From assembly GCA_025201865.1 (NCBI GenBank), contig MU602739.1, positions 18,555 through 50,654 of the forward strand: a DNA stretch of 32,100 bases, read 5' to 3'. Of this stretch, positions 1 to 10,300 are shown in pieces. This DNA comes from Ramicandelaber brevisporus (lineage: Eukaryota; Kickxellomycota; Ramicandelaberales; Ramicandelaberaceae). Each line of letters starts with the position of its first letter. Position 1 is the first letter of the stretch. Under the pieces are notes generated by a model that made no database searches, had not been told where the DNA came from, and worked only from the letters and a program-made list of their open reading frames with translations. The translations under genes and the position numbers were made by a program.

Positions 1-1464
1 CCAGAGACCAAGGCGGCCATGTTCAGCGAGCGGCTCGACTTTATCCGCCAGAGCATCCAGCGCAGCGACCACTTCACAGAGTCCGGCGTGCTCTCGTTCG
101 GCGGTGGCCAGCACACCAGCGGCAGCCGCATGAGGCTGAGCGCCATCAAGTCGCTTCTGGGCCGAGACGGCGACTCGGTGCTCATTCTCGGGCTGCTCGC
201 GCGCAAGGAGGACGGACGGCTGTGTCTCGAGGACGAGAGCGGCCGCATTCCGCTGGTGTTTCCGGAGGTGCTGCCAAAGGGCCGCGTGCTGGGGCTGTTC
301 ACAGAGAACTGCGTGGTGCTGGCCGAGGGCACGTACGAGGATGGCGAGCTGACAGTGGCAGCCATCGGGCATCCGCCGCTCGAGCCGCGCCAGGATGTGC
401 GCATGCTGCTCAACGGCATCAACTACTTTGGCGGCCCGCAGACGCTCGGCACATCGTCGCTGAGCGCGTCTTCACTGGCAGCCGGCAGGCGACTCGGCGG
501 CGACATCAGGCTGGATTTGGACAGCATTGGCGGCAGCAGCGGTGGCAGCAGCGGTGGCAGTGGCGACGGCAGTGACGATGGCGACCACACAATCGTCGTC
601 TTGTCCGACATCCACCTCGACGATCCCGACACGCTGGCGGCGCTGCGCACGCTGTTTGCCGGATTCAGCGCGACGCCGCCAACTGCCTTCGTGCTGTGCG
701 GCAACTTCCTGTCGACGCACGGCGTGCCGGGAAGCGGGTTCTCGGCGGCATACCAGGCTGCATTCGCGGCACTGGCCAGCCTCATTGCCGAGCACCGGCC
801 ACTGATGCAGCGGTCGCACTTTGTGGTTGTGCCTGGTCCGAGCGATCCGTGGACACAGGGCTCGTCGACGATTCTCCCCCGCCGGCCGCTGCCTGCGTCG
901 CTCACATCCGCGTTCCGCGAAAAGGTGCCGCACGCTGTGTTTGCGTCCAATCCGTGCCGCATCCTCATTCGCAGTCGCAGCAGCAGCAGTCGCAGTAGCG
1001 GCCGCAGCCGCAGCCGCAGTGCAGCGCAGTCCGACCACGAAATGGTTGTGTTCAGGGCAGATCTGGTCAGCACGATCCAGCGCAACTGCGTGATCCGGCC
1101 GCCGCACATCACCGCCAACAAGTTCCCGATGCACGTTGCGCAGCTCGTCGTCCGGCAGAGCCACCTGTATCCGCTGCCGCTGCGCGTGTGTCCGGTGCTG
1201 TGGGGCTACGAGCACGCGCTGCGGCTGTATCCGGCGCCAGATGCCGTGATCCTGGCCGACAAGTTCGAGCACTACAGCCAGACTGTCGAGATCGGATCTG
1301 GCGCTAACGGTAACGCTAGCTCTGGCAGTGACGGCAGCGACGCGGTGAATGTGATCAATCCAGGCAGCTTCTCCAGCTCCACGTCGGGCCGGCGGTTTGG
1401 ATTCTTTGTGTACCAGACGGGCACGCGCGCAGCTCAGGTCAGCTATGTGTCATCCACTCGCTAA
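1..1464 (+). CDS. DPB2: DNA polymerase epsilon subunit B (DPB2/POLE2), 5' partial
   Basis: This is the non-catalytic B subunit of the leading-strand replicative polymerase epsilon, acting in the nucleus. The frame is open to the left edge; the ATG at 19 is internal (Met within PETKAAMF) and aligns with about residue 75-85 of human POLE2, so the N-terminal helical domain lies outside. Seen in order: an OB-fold region (LEDESGRIPLVF, VVLAEG), the family signature NGINYFGGP, and an inactive calcineurin-like phosphoesterase domain (VVLSDIHLDD, FVLCGNFLS, VVVPGPSDPW, ILPRRPLP, SNPCRI, VVFRADLV, RNCV, PLPLRVCPVLWGYEHALRLYP). It ends with INPGSFSSS, as in POLE2. Two insertions are unusual: a Gly/Ser/Asp run at about 523-588, between the OB fold and the phosphoesterase domain, and an Arg/Ser run at about 969-1019. 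The gene is visibly more GC-rich than the F-box gene beside it. The stop is TAA at 1462-1464. Confidence 0.93.
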   Translation, partial: PETKAAMFSERLDFIRQSIQRSDHFTESGVLSFGGGQHTSGSRMRLSAIKSLLGRDGDSVLILGLLARKEDGRLCLEDESGRIPLVFPEVLPKGRVLGLFTENCVVLAEGTYEDGELTVAAIGHPPLEPRQDVRMLLNGINYFGGPQTLGTSSLSASSLAAGRRLGGDIRLDLDSIGGSSGGSSGGSGDGSDDGDHTIVVLSDIHLDDPDTLAALRTLFAGFSATPPTAFVLCGNFLSTHGVPGSGFSAAYQAAFAALASLIAEHRPLMQRSHFVVVPGPSDPWTQGSSTILPRRPLPASLTSAFREKVPHAVFASNPCRILIRSRSSSSRSSGRSRSRSAAQSDHEMVVFRADLVSTIQRNCVIRPPHITANKFPMHVAQLVVRQSHLYPLPLRVCPVLWGYEHALRLYPAPDAVILADKFEHYSQTVEIGSGANGNASSGSDGSDAVNVINPGSFSSSTSGRRFGFFVYQTGTRAAQVSYVSSTR

Positions 1465-1950
1465 TCGTGCCGTTTCCTTTTAAACAGCAGGTGTGGCTGG
1501 AAAGCATGACAGAACAGCTTCGGGAGAGGACAGCCTCTCGCTCACTTCGAACTAAATAGAGAACTTTAAGATGCAACCAGCTGGCATGCAGAGGAGAAGA
1601 GATGATATTTGTCTAGCTATACGCGATTGATCAAAAGCAGTAGCGAATTGAGTGCTTTACCATGGATTCGATGAAGGTAAGGAGTAACTCGTGCTCTCGA
1701 CGAAGGTTTCAACTCGTGTCTTCTCTAGAATATTCCACATAAAAAGTCATGATGCCTTTCACTCTATCATTACTGGCAAAGATACAAATGTCTCAGCATC
1801 TACAAGTACGTTGCAAAGACTAGATTAATGCTATATTATCCCCCCTCTTGCCGACAAGACTTAGGTTAACTACAAGGTTTAAAGATTATGGAAAAACTTA
1901 CAGGTTTGTTAAACAACAACTTTCGTGTTCTGTTTCCCATTATAGAGGTG
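1465..1950. other. Convergent 3' intergenic region (DPB2 / F-box gene)
   Basis: These 486 bases lie between two convergent stop codons and should hold both 3' UTRs. I see no convincing ORF, tRNA or repeat array. The only notable structure is a possible small intron (1677-1728), listed separately. No clear AATAAA follows DPB2. Confidence 0.6.
1677..1728 (+). other. Possible 52-nt intron in the DPB2 3' UTR or a non-coding transcript
   Basis: The sequence AAG|GTAAGG at 1674-1682 is a strong 5' splice site. It is followed 52 nt later by a pyrimidine-rich 3' splice site, TCTTCTCTAG, ending at 1728. GTAAC occurs inside as a weak branch-point-like element. An ATG lies just upstream (1662), but the spliced frame gives only 12 codons before a stop, so this is not a protein gene. 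It could be a 3'-UTR intron, part of a non-coding RNA, or chance. Confidence 0.2.
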
Positions 1951-4338
1951 TTATACATTTTGCTTTTTGTCGTAAGAATACACGATGCGAACAGAAGGTC
2001 GAATCTCTTTAATCGATTTTGCTACCAATTTTGCCGTTTTGGGATGAATCTCCATCCATGTTAATGATTCTTTACATTTAGCCACAATCTCCATCAGATA
2101 GTTCGCCTGACTGACATCAAATTCGCCTCGTACAAACAATTTCCTAAGTGCTGATGGTGTGCATGTTGGAGAATATGGTTGGTACTGGAAGAAATTGGGG
2201 TTTGTGATTTGCATTGGTGGTTGCGAAAGTGGTGATGAACGGAGAGCTGCAGCGGCTTCAACATCGAGATGAACAAGAGCTGGTAATGCAAGGATGCTTA
2301 TCATGGCTCGTGGTGTAATCGATTTGAAGCCACTCAGTTTTAAACTTGAAAGGCGGCGAAATGTGTCAGTAGACGTAGCTTTATATTCATTGTCATATAG
2401 CATTGAATTGGTCTGTGGTGGTGGTAAAGGTGAAACGTCGACAACGATGGCAAGTGCGGATTGAATTGCTTTGGAATCAACACACTTAATATCACACTGT
2501 TTGAGCAACTTCAAGCCAGCGGTAATAGTATCGAGCACCAGTTTGTCAACTTCGTTATTATCATAATTGTCATAACTGTCATTAATATCATTAATATCAT
2601 TATCAACATTAATTTCATAATCATCGGTTATAATATCCATCATATCAGAGTCTATTGGATTGTCGTTACTGGGGTTGTTCGAGCGAGAGCCAGAACAAGC
2701 TCCAAGAGGCAATGAATAAACATGCATCTCAAGTATTTGCACATTCGGTGTTCTTGTAAACAGTTTCCCATCAGTTACGTCATCAAGTTGCAATGGGACA
2801 TTGAGGCGTAATTCCACCAGTGTGTCCCACTGGAGCAGTTTAAAATTAGGCGTGTAGATGTGCTGATCGCAAAGCAAGAGGCGTCGGATAGTGACAAGTA
2901 AATTACTATGATTCCATGGAACTACATGTGACTTTTCATTTGTTGTTGTTGCTGCTGCTGCTGTTGCGAGTGCCTCTGCCGTCTGAATCACAACTGCTGA
3001 TGGCAATGTCAATAGATCTGGCAAGGGTCCTTGTGATATCGAGCATGTCTTGTCTGGCTTCAACACCAGTTTCAATTTAGTCAGCTTTGGAAATCTCGTT
3101 GGATACCAGTCATCATAGGCAAACGCTTTGTCTCCACATCCACACACTTCCATTGTCAATTTCTCCAGGTATGGAAACGATAAATAGTCTACAATCATCG
3201 AGTTCCTCTTTTCATTTTTTCCAAACATTTTTGCATTGACTGCCGCTGCACATCCACGTCCGCAGTATTTGCCCAAAATTGTCATTTTGTCTGCCAAGTC
3301 TTTTGCTAACCAAGCATGCCCCGGAATGGAGAGTCGCACATCAATCAACACTCTTATTTTTGAGTCCAACGGTACATTGTTGATGGCATCACGCAAGGCT
3401 TCAAAATATGAAACGCATGGGAAATCCATAATGCGGAGTGTGCGGATACTACCATGTTGATTAATTGCAGTGATAAACATGTGAAGAGCATGGTGTCCAG
3501 ATGTCAAGTTGAACAGTGGGAATACTAGAGTATGTACTTGCTTGAATTCGTCGCGTTGGATTAGCTTGATGATGTGCGAAGTGCCACTGCGGATTGCATT
3601 CATAATATCAATGCGGATAGTATGTACATTTTGTGCATGTTTCAGGCAATCAAATGGACTTTTGCCGCTATATCCAATATAGGGACTTACGAAGCCAGGC
3701 ATAAACCATGCATTCGGAATGGTAATGTCCTGAACAAACCGACCATAGTCGTCCAACGGGTGGTTTGTTATCTGACTGAGTTCGGCTGTGTAATCGCCTG
3801 GTTCTTCGCTGGAGTTGAACTGGTGTGGACGACTAGATGGGGTGGAAGTTGATATATTCTGACTTTGTACACCGTATCCACTGCTGCTGCTGCCCCTGTA
3901 AGCATGATATTGATGAGACCTTGGGTCTCGCTCGTTAAAGTCATTGGTTGAGAGTCGTGTGGCTGTATTCTTAGATGGCATGGACGGATACATTTCCATT
4001 CTTTCAGATGTTGCTTCTTCTATTTCCATCTGCTGCGATGTGGAGGTAATAAAAGTATTACCAATGTACAACTTCCATCGTGGCCCTTCATCACTCTTTT
4101 GCTGTTGTCGATGGATCGCAGCCGATGGAATACGACTCCACAGGATTGGAGCAATCAGGTTATGGAGTATTCGATTGGTAATAATGAACTTTACTAATGT
4201 TGAACGTGGCAGACGCCTGAATACCTCTGGCACCAGTTCATGCGGCAAGTTTATTAGTATCCAATACGCCTTATGGGCTTCACTAATAGCTTCTGGCTGC
4301 TGCAAGCGGTGGACAGGCTCATCTCGCTCGTTGTTCAT
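1951..4338 (-). CDS. F-box domain protein, 795 aa
   Basis: This is probably the substrate-recognition subunit of an SCF (Skp1-Cullin-F-box) ubiquitin ligase. The N-terminal F-box is at about residues 27-70 (LPHELVPEVF, then RSTLVKFIITNRILHNLIAP and LWSRI). The rest is a long leucine-rich, irregular LRR-like region (for example FPKLTKLKL, LVELRLNVPLQL, RRLSSLKLSGF, ALVHLDVEAAAAL). An Asp/Asn/Ile-rich low-complexity stretch is coded at about 2555-2645. The open frame runs upstream to 4515, but that stretch starts at a TTG, is hydrophobic and corresponds to a pyrimidine-rich leader. The first ATG in good context is at 4338 (MNNERDEP). Codon usage is visibly AT-rich compared with DPB2. The substrate cannot be inferred. 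Confidence 0.8.
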   Translation of the reverse strand: MNNERDEPVHRLQQPEAISEAHKAYWILINLPHELVPEVFRRLPRSTLVKFIITNRILHNLIAPILWSRIPSAAIHRQQQKSDEGPRWKLYIGNTFITSTSQQMEIEEATSERMEMYPSMPSKNTATRLSTNDFNERDPRSHQYHAYRGSSSSGYGVQSQNISTSTPSSRPHQFNSSEEPGDYTAELSQITNHPLDDYGRFVQDITIPNAWFMPGFVSPYIGYSGKSPFDCLKHAQNVHTIRIDIMNAIRSGTSHIIKLIQRDEFKQVHTLVFPLFNLTSGHHALHMFITAINQHGSIRTLRIMDFPCVSYFEALRDAINNVPLDSKIRVLIDVRLSIPGHAWLAKDLADKMTILGKYCGRGCAAAVNAKMFGKNEKRNSMIVDYLSFPYLEKLTMEVCGCGDKAFAYDDWYPTRFPKLTKLKLVLKPDKTCSISQGPLPDLLTLPSAVVIQTAEALATAAAATTTNEKSHVVPWNHSNLLVTIRRLLLCDQHIYTPNFKLLQWDTLVELRLNVPLQLDDVTDGKLFTRTPNVQILEMHVYSLPLGACSGSRSNNPSNDNPIDSDMMDIITDDYEINVDNDINDINDSYDNYDNNEVDKLVLDTITAGLKLLKQCDIKCVDSKAIQSALAIVVDVSPLPPPQTNSMLYDNEYKATSTDTFRRLSSLKLSGFKSITPRAMISILALPALVHLDVEAAAALRSSPLSQPPMQITNPNFFQYQPYSPTCTPSALRKLFVRGEFDVSQANYLMEIVAKCKESLTWMEIHPKTAKLVAKSIKEIRPSVRIVYSYDKKQNV

Positions 4339-4942
4339 CTTCGTGCATGTACGCTTGTTACTTTTGTCGGTGTGCAAAAAAAATAAAAAGTAAAGGAGGC
4401 AGAAAGTTAGAGCGTGCGAGAGAGGAGGAAGAGTAGAGACGAAAAGAAAAAGAGGCAGGCTGTGTGACGGGAGAGTGTTAGGTAGCTTGGTGAAACAGTA
4501 GTCATCGGGAAACAAAATGCGAGTATGGCTTCATTAATGTGAGTTCATAAACTTCTAAAAGGGAGTCACTACAGCCAACCTATCACAGAAGGCGCAGATG
4601 TAATAAAAAGAAATTGATCCCATACAGTCCACTTCACTTCCTCCGCAACCCTCTTTGGTTCCTTTCCCATCAGATAGCTCACCTTTCCAACCAGCGCTCG
4701 TGCGCTTGAAAGGAGCCAAAGGACGCTGCTCAAAGGATACCAAATGCTGGACACTGAATGCTGGACGCTGGATGGTGGCTTTCTTTCTGGCACTTGATTC
4801 AACTTTTGTGTCCTCGTGTTCACCGATAATAGAATACTGACCTACATGACCTTGTTCGCTGCAGCACGCGCACGTTAGCTTGCGATGCCAACCACTACTG
4901 TTCAACAGCCAAGTACGCCAAGTACAGATTTCATTCTGTCTA

Positions 4943-4975
<33 letters not shown>

Positions 4976-5175
4976 GTGTTTACGTGCAAGAGTCGTACTT
5001 GAACTGAATGCATCACACCAATGTTGTACACTCATTATTTGCCTCTCTCTCTCTATCGCGTACGCCCGCCAGTTTATTCTTTCTCTAGTCGCTACCACAC
5101 ACTAGCTCTCATCATCTTGTCCGCAAACACACAACAACGACTCCAGCAGCAGTAGTAGTAACAGTAGTAGCAAAG
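4339..5175. promoter_or_regulatory. Divergent promoter region between the F-box gene and CAP2
   Basis: These 837 bases separate two divergent start codons. The F-box leader side (4380-4460) is purine-rich on the + strand, so pyrimidine-rich in the transcript. The middle holds a (CTGT)n microsatellite. The CAP2 leader has a CT run (5043-5055) and an AGT/AGC-rich stretch just before the ATG. No clear TATA box or named factor site was recognised. Short open frames here (for example 4555-5031, minus) look like chance frames through repeats. Confidence 0.5.
4936..4979. repeat. (CTGT)n microsatellite
   Basis: A tetranucleotide tract with a perfect core of eight CTGT units (4944-4975), flanked by one imperfect CTGTCTAT unit and a TGTGT tail. 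It lies about 200 bp upstream of the CAP2 start codon and is likely length-variable. Confidence 0.95.
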
Positions 5176-6180
5176 ATGTCAAACTACACGCCCGACCAGC
5201 AGCTGGAGCACGCCACCGACTTGATGCGTCGCTTGCCGCCTCAAAACATTGAGGCCAATCTCGCCAACCTGCTCGATTTGGTTCCCGATCTCTCCGAGGA
5301 CCTGCTCGACCAGCTCGATCAGCCCTTGAAGGTCAAGCACTGCGAGCGCACTGGCCGCGAGTATCTGATTTGCGACTATAACCGCGACGGCAACTCGTAC
5401 CGCTCGCCTTGGTCAAACGAGTACTATGACCCACCAAACCCCAACGGTGGATTGCCGCCTCCAAATTTGCGCAAACTGGAAGTGGCGATGAACGATGCAT
5501 TTGGAGTGTATCGGGATTTGTACTACGAAAGTGAAGGCAGCGTTAGCAGCGTGTATCTGTGGCAGATTCCGGAGAATGATGGTGCTCTTGGTGGAGCGAG
5601 CGGCAGTGGAAACGGCGGTGGATTTGCCGGCGTGGTGTTGATTAAAAAGATCAACGACGGATATCGCGGCATGAAGGGAGCGTGGGATTCAATTCATGTG
5701 TTTGAAGTTAGCGAGAGCGGAATCAGCGCAACTTATAGATTGACTTCGACGGTGATGCTGTACACTGCAACCACGGGATCGACAGCTGCCGCCGCCGTCG
5801 CTGCCGTCAATGCTGCGCATGATATTCGCACGGACAAGGAGAGCGACTTGAGCCATTTGGGCACAATGAACCTGAGTGGCAACTTGACGCGCACTGATGA
5901 GCGCAGCATGACGGTTACGGATGGCGCGACTCAGCACATTGCCAACATTGGCCGCATGGTCGAAGATATGGAGCACAAGATGCGCAATACTCTTCAAGAA
6001 GTGTACTTTGGAAAGACTCGTAGCATTGTTGCTGAATTGAGATCGGAATCGAGCTTGGTTGAGGCGAGAAAGAATGCAGAGGTGCACAAGTCGCTCTTTG
6101 AGCAGCTGAACATTCGTGGAAATGTGCAGAGGAAGCCGGCTGTTGATACAGCTGGCGATGAAGTCTTCAGCTCAGATTAA
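5176..6180 (+). CDS. CAP2: F-actin-capping protein subunit beta
   Basis: This is the beta subunit of the CapZ heterodimer that caps actin filament barbed ends, acting in the cytosol at actin patches and the cortex. Hallmarks in order: [21 protein letters not shown] (about 15-35), [35 protein letters not shown] (about 63-83), [68 protein letters not shown]. At 334 residues it is longer than the usual 270-290. Most of the excess is an Ala-rich insert at about 201-228, between the STVML strand and the GTMNL strand, plus a Gly/Ser loop at about 135-149 and an extended C-terminus after the tentacle helix. No intron is needed. The ATG at 5176 follows an A-rich context (AAAG). Confidence 0.96.
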   Translation: MSNYTPDQQLEHATDLMRRLPPQNIEANLANLLDLVPDLSEDLLDQLDQPLKVKHCERTGREYLICDYNRDGNSYRSPWSNEYYDPPNPNGGLPPPNLRKLEVAMNDAFGVYRDLYYESEGSVSSVYLWQIPENDGALGGASGSGNGGGFAGVVLIKKINDGYRGMKGAWDSIHVFEVSESGISATYRLTSTVMLYTATTGSTAAAAVAAVNAAHDIRTDKESDLSHLGTMNLSGNLTRTDERSMTVTDGATQHIANIGRMVEDMEHKMRNTLQEVYFGKTRSIVAELRSESSLVEARKNAEVHKSLFEQLNIRGNVQRKPAVDTAGDEVFSSD

Positions 6181-6292
6181 ACATTGCGTCTTTCAGTTAA
6201 ATCACTGTCTTTAAAGCGCATGGCTCATTAAAGCAGATTAATAGTTCGATTAAAGGAGGGAGGGAAAGGTAATAAAAGGAGTGAAATAAAAA
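6181..6292 (+). terminator. CAP2 3' end with AATAAA signals; short convergent spacer
   Basis: Two AATAAA hexamers (6271-6276 and 6285-6290) lie about 90-105 nt after the CAP2 stop. They end two bases before the stop codon of the convergent SPT7 gene (6293). Cleavage after them would place the CAP2 3' end inside SPT7, so the two transcripts probably overlap tail to tail. Confidence 0.55.
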
Positions 6293-6686
6293 TCATCTAC
6301 GCTGAGCGGGTGAGGTAGGTGACAATGCTTGCTCTAAGCTGGACGATGAGCCAACAGAGTGAAGAATCTGATTCCTAAGAGGCGATGCTGCCGTAACCTG
6401 ATTGCCATTCTGATTGTGCTGGAGAGGATAGGCTTGTATACCGCTTGCCAAATAGCCACCCATTGAGGCACCTGGCAGCATTTGAGCGAGCATCTGTGGA
6501 TGAGCCTGCTGTTGAGTGTGATGGAGGAACAACGATGGATCGATAGACGGGATGTTTGCAGGAGCGCCAGTGGGTACAATGGGAGGACTGAATCCAGACA
6601 TGGCGGTCGCACCAATTGAGTGGAGATAGGCTTGCATCTGAAGCGGATCCATCTGATGTTGTTGCAGCTGTTGATATAACTGTAGC

Positions 6687-6720
<34 letters not shown>

Positions 6721-7358
6721 GCTGCTGCTGTTGCTGCTGCTGCTGATATTGTAATTGAGCCAATACTTGCTGCTGTTGAATATTTGGAGCAGTTACAGGC
6801 TGGAGAGACACTGATGGTGGCTGTGATGGCGGCTGAGGTTGCTGTGGGTGCAGTGGCTGTGCTTGCGCTAGAGTAGGTGTTTGAGCTGCAGTCTTGGCTT
6901 TACCCTTGCCAGTGTTCTGTCTCTTGCGTGATTCCTTGGATTCGCCCTCAGTTGTTGGCACACGAGTGCGTTTACGAGCTGGTGCGGCTGGCGTAATCGT
7001 GTTTGCTGCAGCGGCGACCTGAGTTGTTGCAGTAGACAGCTGAGTTGATGCAGTAGCAGTGGTAGTAGTAGTAGCAGTTCCTGTGGCTGCATTTGTCAAT
7101 TTCGGTGTAGCAGCATTCGCAGCCAACAGAGCGGCTTGGGCGGCTTGAATCTGTGCAGCATGAGATGGACCGGGATTCATAAACTTGGATTCATGATCAA
7201 CTGGACGCTGTGGCGGTTTGCGGCCAGTCAGAATAGTCTTGGGACGATAGTGACCATATCGCGACTTGATTGCAATTTGGTCATCTTCATGAACTGCAAC
7301 TACTGTCACTTCAATGCCAACAACCGGAGTTTCTTCGCCAGTTGACACCGGTGGCTGT

Positions 7359-7390
<32 letters not shown>

Positions 7391-10300
7391 TTGCTGAGCT
7401 GGAGCGAGAGATGTAGGCACAGATGACAGCTTCTTCTTTGTGGTGTGAAACTCGTTGGTAATCTTGGCATTGAAGAATGGCTTGAGAATACCAATTACCT
7501 TACCAGAGTTGACATTGTGGTTTGTGACCGGAGCATATGGGCGAGGCGGCGGAACCAGTAAACCATATCCATGCTCAAATCGCGCATACATCAGCGGCTC
7601 GTCATCGTATGGCAGCAATCCAGTAGCCTCCAACTCTTTAGTCTCCTCAGCCAAGTCAATCTCGGTCTCAGCCGGTGTCTCTGTTGCTGTGTCGACTGGA
7701 GTGTCAGTTGTAGTGGTGGTGGCTTGCACTAGAGCTGAAGCAATCTTGGTAGACTCATCATCAATGGCAGACAAGTCGAACGCAGCTCCACCAGCAGTAT
7801 CCAGTTCGAGGAACTCATTGTAACTCTTACCAGTGAGCTCAGCGTAACGTTGCAATTGCTTGCGCCGTCTCAACCTCTGCTGCAATGCTGCGCGTTTCGC
7901 TTCTTCACGCTGCTTCTGTTCCTGGGCCTCATTTGACATCTCCACGCTGGATGTTTGCTGCTGTTCTGCACCGTCTGCCTGGTCCACATTATGCTGTGCT
8001 GCCTCTGATGCTTCGGCTTTTGCTGTCGCCGCCGCCGCTGCTGCTGCCGCCATTTGCATCGCCTGTCGCTTACGTTCTTTCCACATTGCACCTGGAATGG
8101 CTGATAAATCCTTTCCACCAAAGTCAGTGTCCAAACCCATTTCACGGAATCCAAAGTAATCATCGTCCAATCCTTTGAACAATTCACCGCTGGCAAACTG
8201 ATCGGCATCTTCTAGATTGACATCCTCAACTGGGCCATCACTAGTTTGATCAATATTGGTGGAAGCTGCCGCTTGCCTGGATGCAGCCATCGCCGCAGCC
8301 ATTGCAGGAGTTTGGTTCTGTTGCAGCTGCTGAAGAGTGACTTGGTGACCAGGTGGATATGGCCCAATGGGAACTCCAAATGCAGTCTGTGGCCGCAACA
8401 TTTCAATTCTCTTTGCGTATTCTGGTGATTTCAGGTCGGCCAAAGTAGCCTGGAGTTTGCGATGGACTTCACTGAGGCGAGCTGTTTGGCGAGTGATGCT
8501 GTGGCGTGCATAGTCTGTCAATTCAGTGGCATCTTCAATATTAGACTCAAACAAGGTGTGGAGTAAAATATCATCTGATGACATTGGATTCGGTGCAGCA
8601 GGATTTGTGTGACGAGGTGAATCCAAATATAAACGGAGGCCCTTTGCGAGATTCATCATGTAATCCATCGCGGCTTCGGAGATGGTTGCCAATGACTGCT
8701 GAGTGTACCCATCAAACCCTGCATTCTGGAGTAGCTTTGCACAAGAATACTGCATTAAGCGAGAAGCAGCCGCGCCATCCAATGGGCATTGGAGAGAGGG
8801 TGATGATTCCTGGCCAAGCGCAGATACTGAAGCAGATGCAGGTGGTGCTCGACCTGGATCCTCATCCTCGGCAAAGTCATCCACATCGCCATCAAACCCA
8901 AAGCCAGCTGGTGTACTTGGAGCCACAGTGCTTTTTACAATCGACATGGCCGATGCAGACTTGCCAATTGCATTAAGCTTAGCTACTCGTGCGGATGATG
9001 CAGACGATGAAGGCAGCGCAGGGAAGAGTGGATCCGTGGTGTGCTGGTTCGCATCAGCGTCAATGGCATCAATGGCTGCATTATCAACTTTACCATTGGC
9101 ATTGAGACTTGCACGTGCAGCCTTAATCTTGGTATCCAGAGTGTGTAGCCTCTTGTGCAGTTGGATATTGCGGCTAATGCTGTAGTTGAGCTGCCCAGCC
9201 GGAACTCGACACTCTTTAAACTCGGCCAATGATGGACGCTGCTGTTGATGCTGATGCTGCTGTTGCTGTCTCTGTTGCCATTGCTGCTGCTGTTCGGTGT
9301 GGAGAGGAGGATCGCTGATTCCAGCACATACATTCAGCTGAGGAGCATAAGTGCTGCTGTTCGGTGTGGAGAGGAGGATCGCTGATTCCAGCACATACAT
9401 TCAGCTGAGGAGCATAAATAACTGCATCGTCATCGTAGGGATTATTGGAGAGTGGTCTGATAAGCGTTCGTTTGGAATCATCACTAAGAGCTTCATCGAT
9501 GGCATCATCATCATCAATATTAGCAGCATTTATTTTGTCGCTTGATGAACTGTTGCGTGATAGTGATAAAGCCGAATCGGACATTGAGTTCAAAGATGGC
9601 GATGAATAGTATTTGGCTTGCAGCTGTAATGGTGGAAGCCATTCCAATGTCAATGGATCATACACTCTAACGGAATCAAGCTGCTGCTGTAGACTAATTG
9701 TACTGTTATTTGTCACATGAGTTGATTGCGCGCCAACTGGTAGAGAAGCAGGCGACGGTATCAGTGATCCACAGCTGCTTAATGTGCCAACTTGATGCAA
9801 TTCGTCTTTGCCCTTCTCAAGTGCCTTATCCATCAAAATGTCATCAATGCGAGCCTCTTCAACCACACCTGTACAGCGAGCAGAGTGGTTGAATAGTCCC
9901 ATTTCACGAGAGCTCCGAACAAGGTGTGGCGATTCGGTAGCACTTTCTGCAATACTGTAGCCAGTCTTGCTTAATCGAAGTCGTCGCTGCTGCGTGAGCG
10001 AGCTGCGAAGAGGTTTGCTACGAAGACGCCAGAGTATATCACGCAGAGCAGGTCGATTTCCAGCAACTGAGCGGTAAATTGCACTGGAGAGTGATCGAGG
10101 TGGTGAATGTGGCGGCGCTGGCTGAGTTGTTTCAGTGAGCTGACTGCCTGGTGGAGATGTAGTCATTGCACCATTTATATATACAGTGGATGAGCCAGGT
10201 TGATTAATGAGTGTATGCGGTTGATGTGGAGCTAGATGGTCAATGTATTCATCAAATTCCATTCGATCTTCATCAGTTTCAGTCTCTTCATCTTCATATT

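Noticed and set aside
423-1272. Long minus-strand frames opposite DPB2.
   Set aside because: They are low-complexity Arg/Ala/Ser translations arising from the GC-rich DPB2 codons, while DPB2 is well conserved.
4339-4515. N-terminal extension of the F-box protein to 4515.
   Set aside because: It begins at TTG, reads as a hydrophobic Phe/Leu/Ser stretch from a pyrimidine-rich leader, and adds nothing known; the ATG at 4338 fits the F-box layout.
4555-5031. A 158-codon minus-strand frame with a Thr-Asp-Arg-Gln repeat.
   Set aside because: The repeat is just the CTGT microsatellite translated. No domain was seen and it lies in a divergent promoter.
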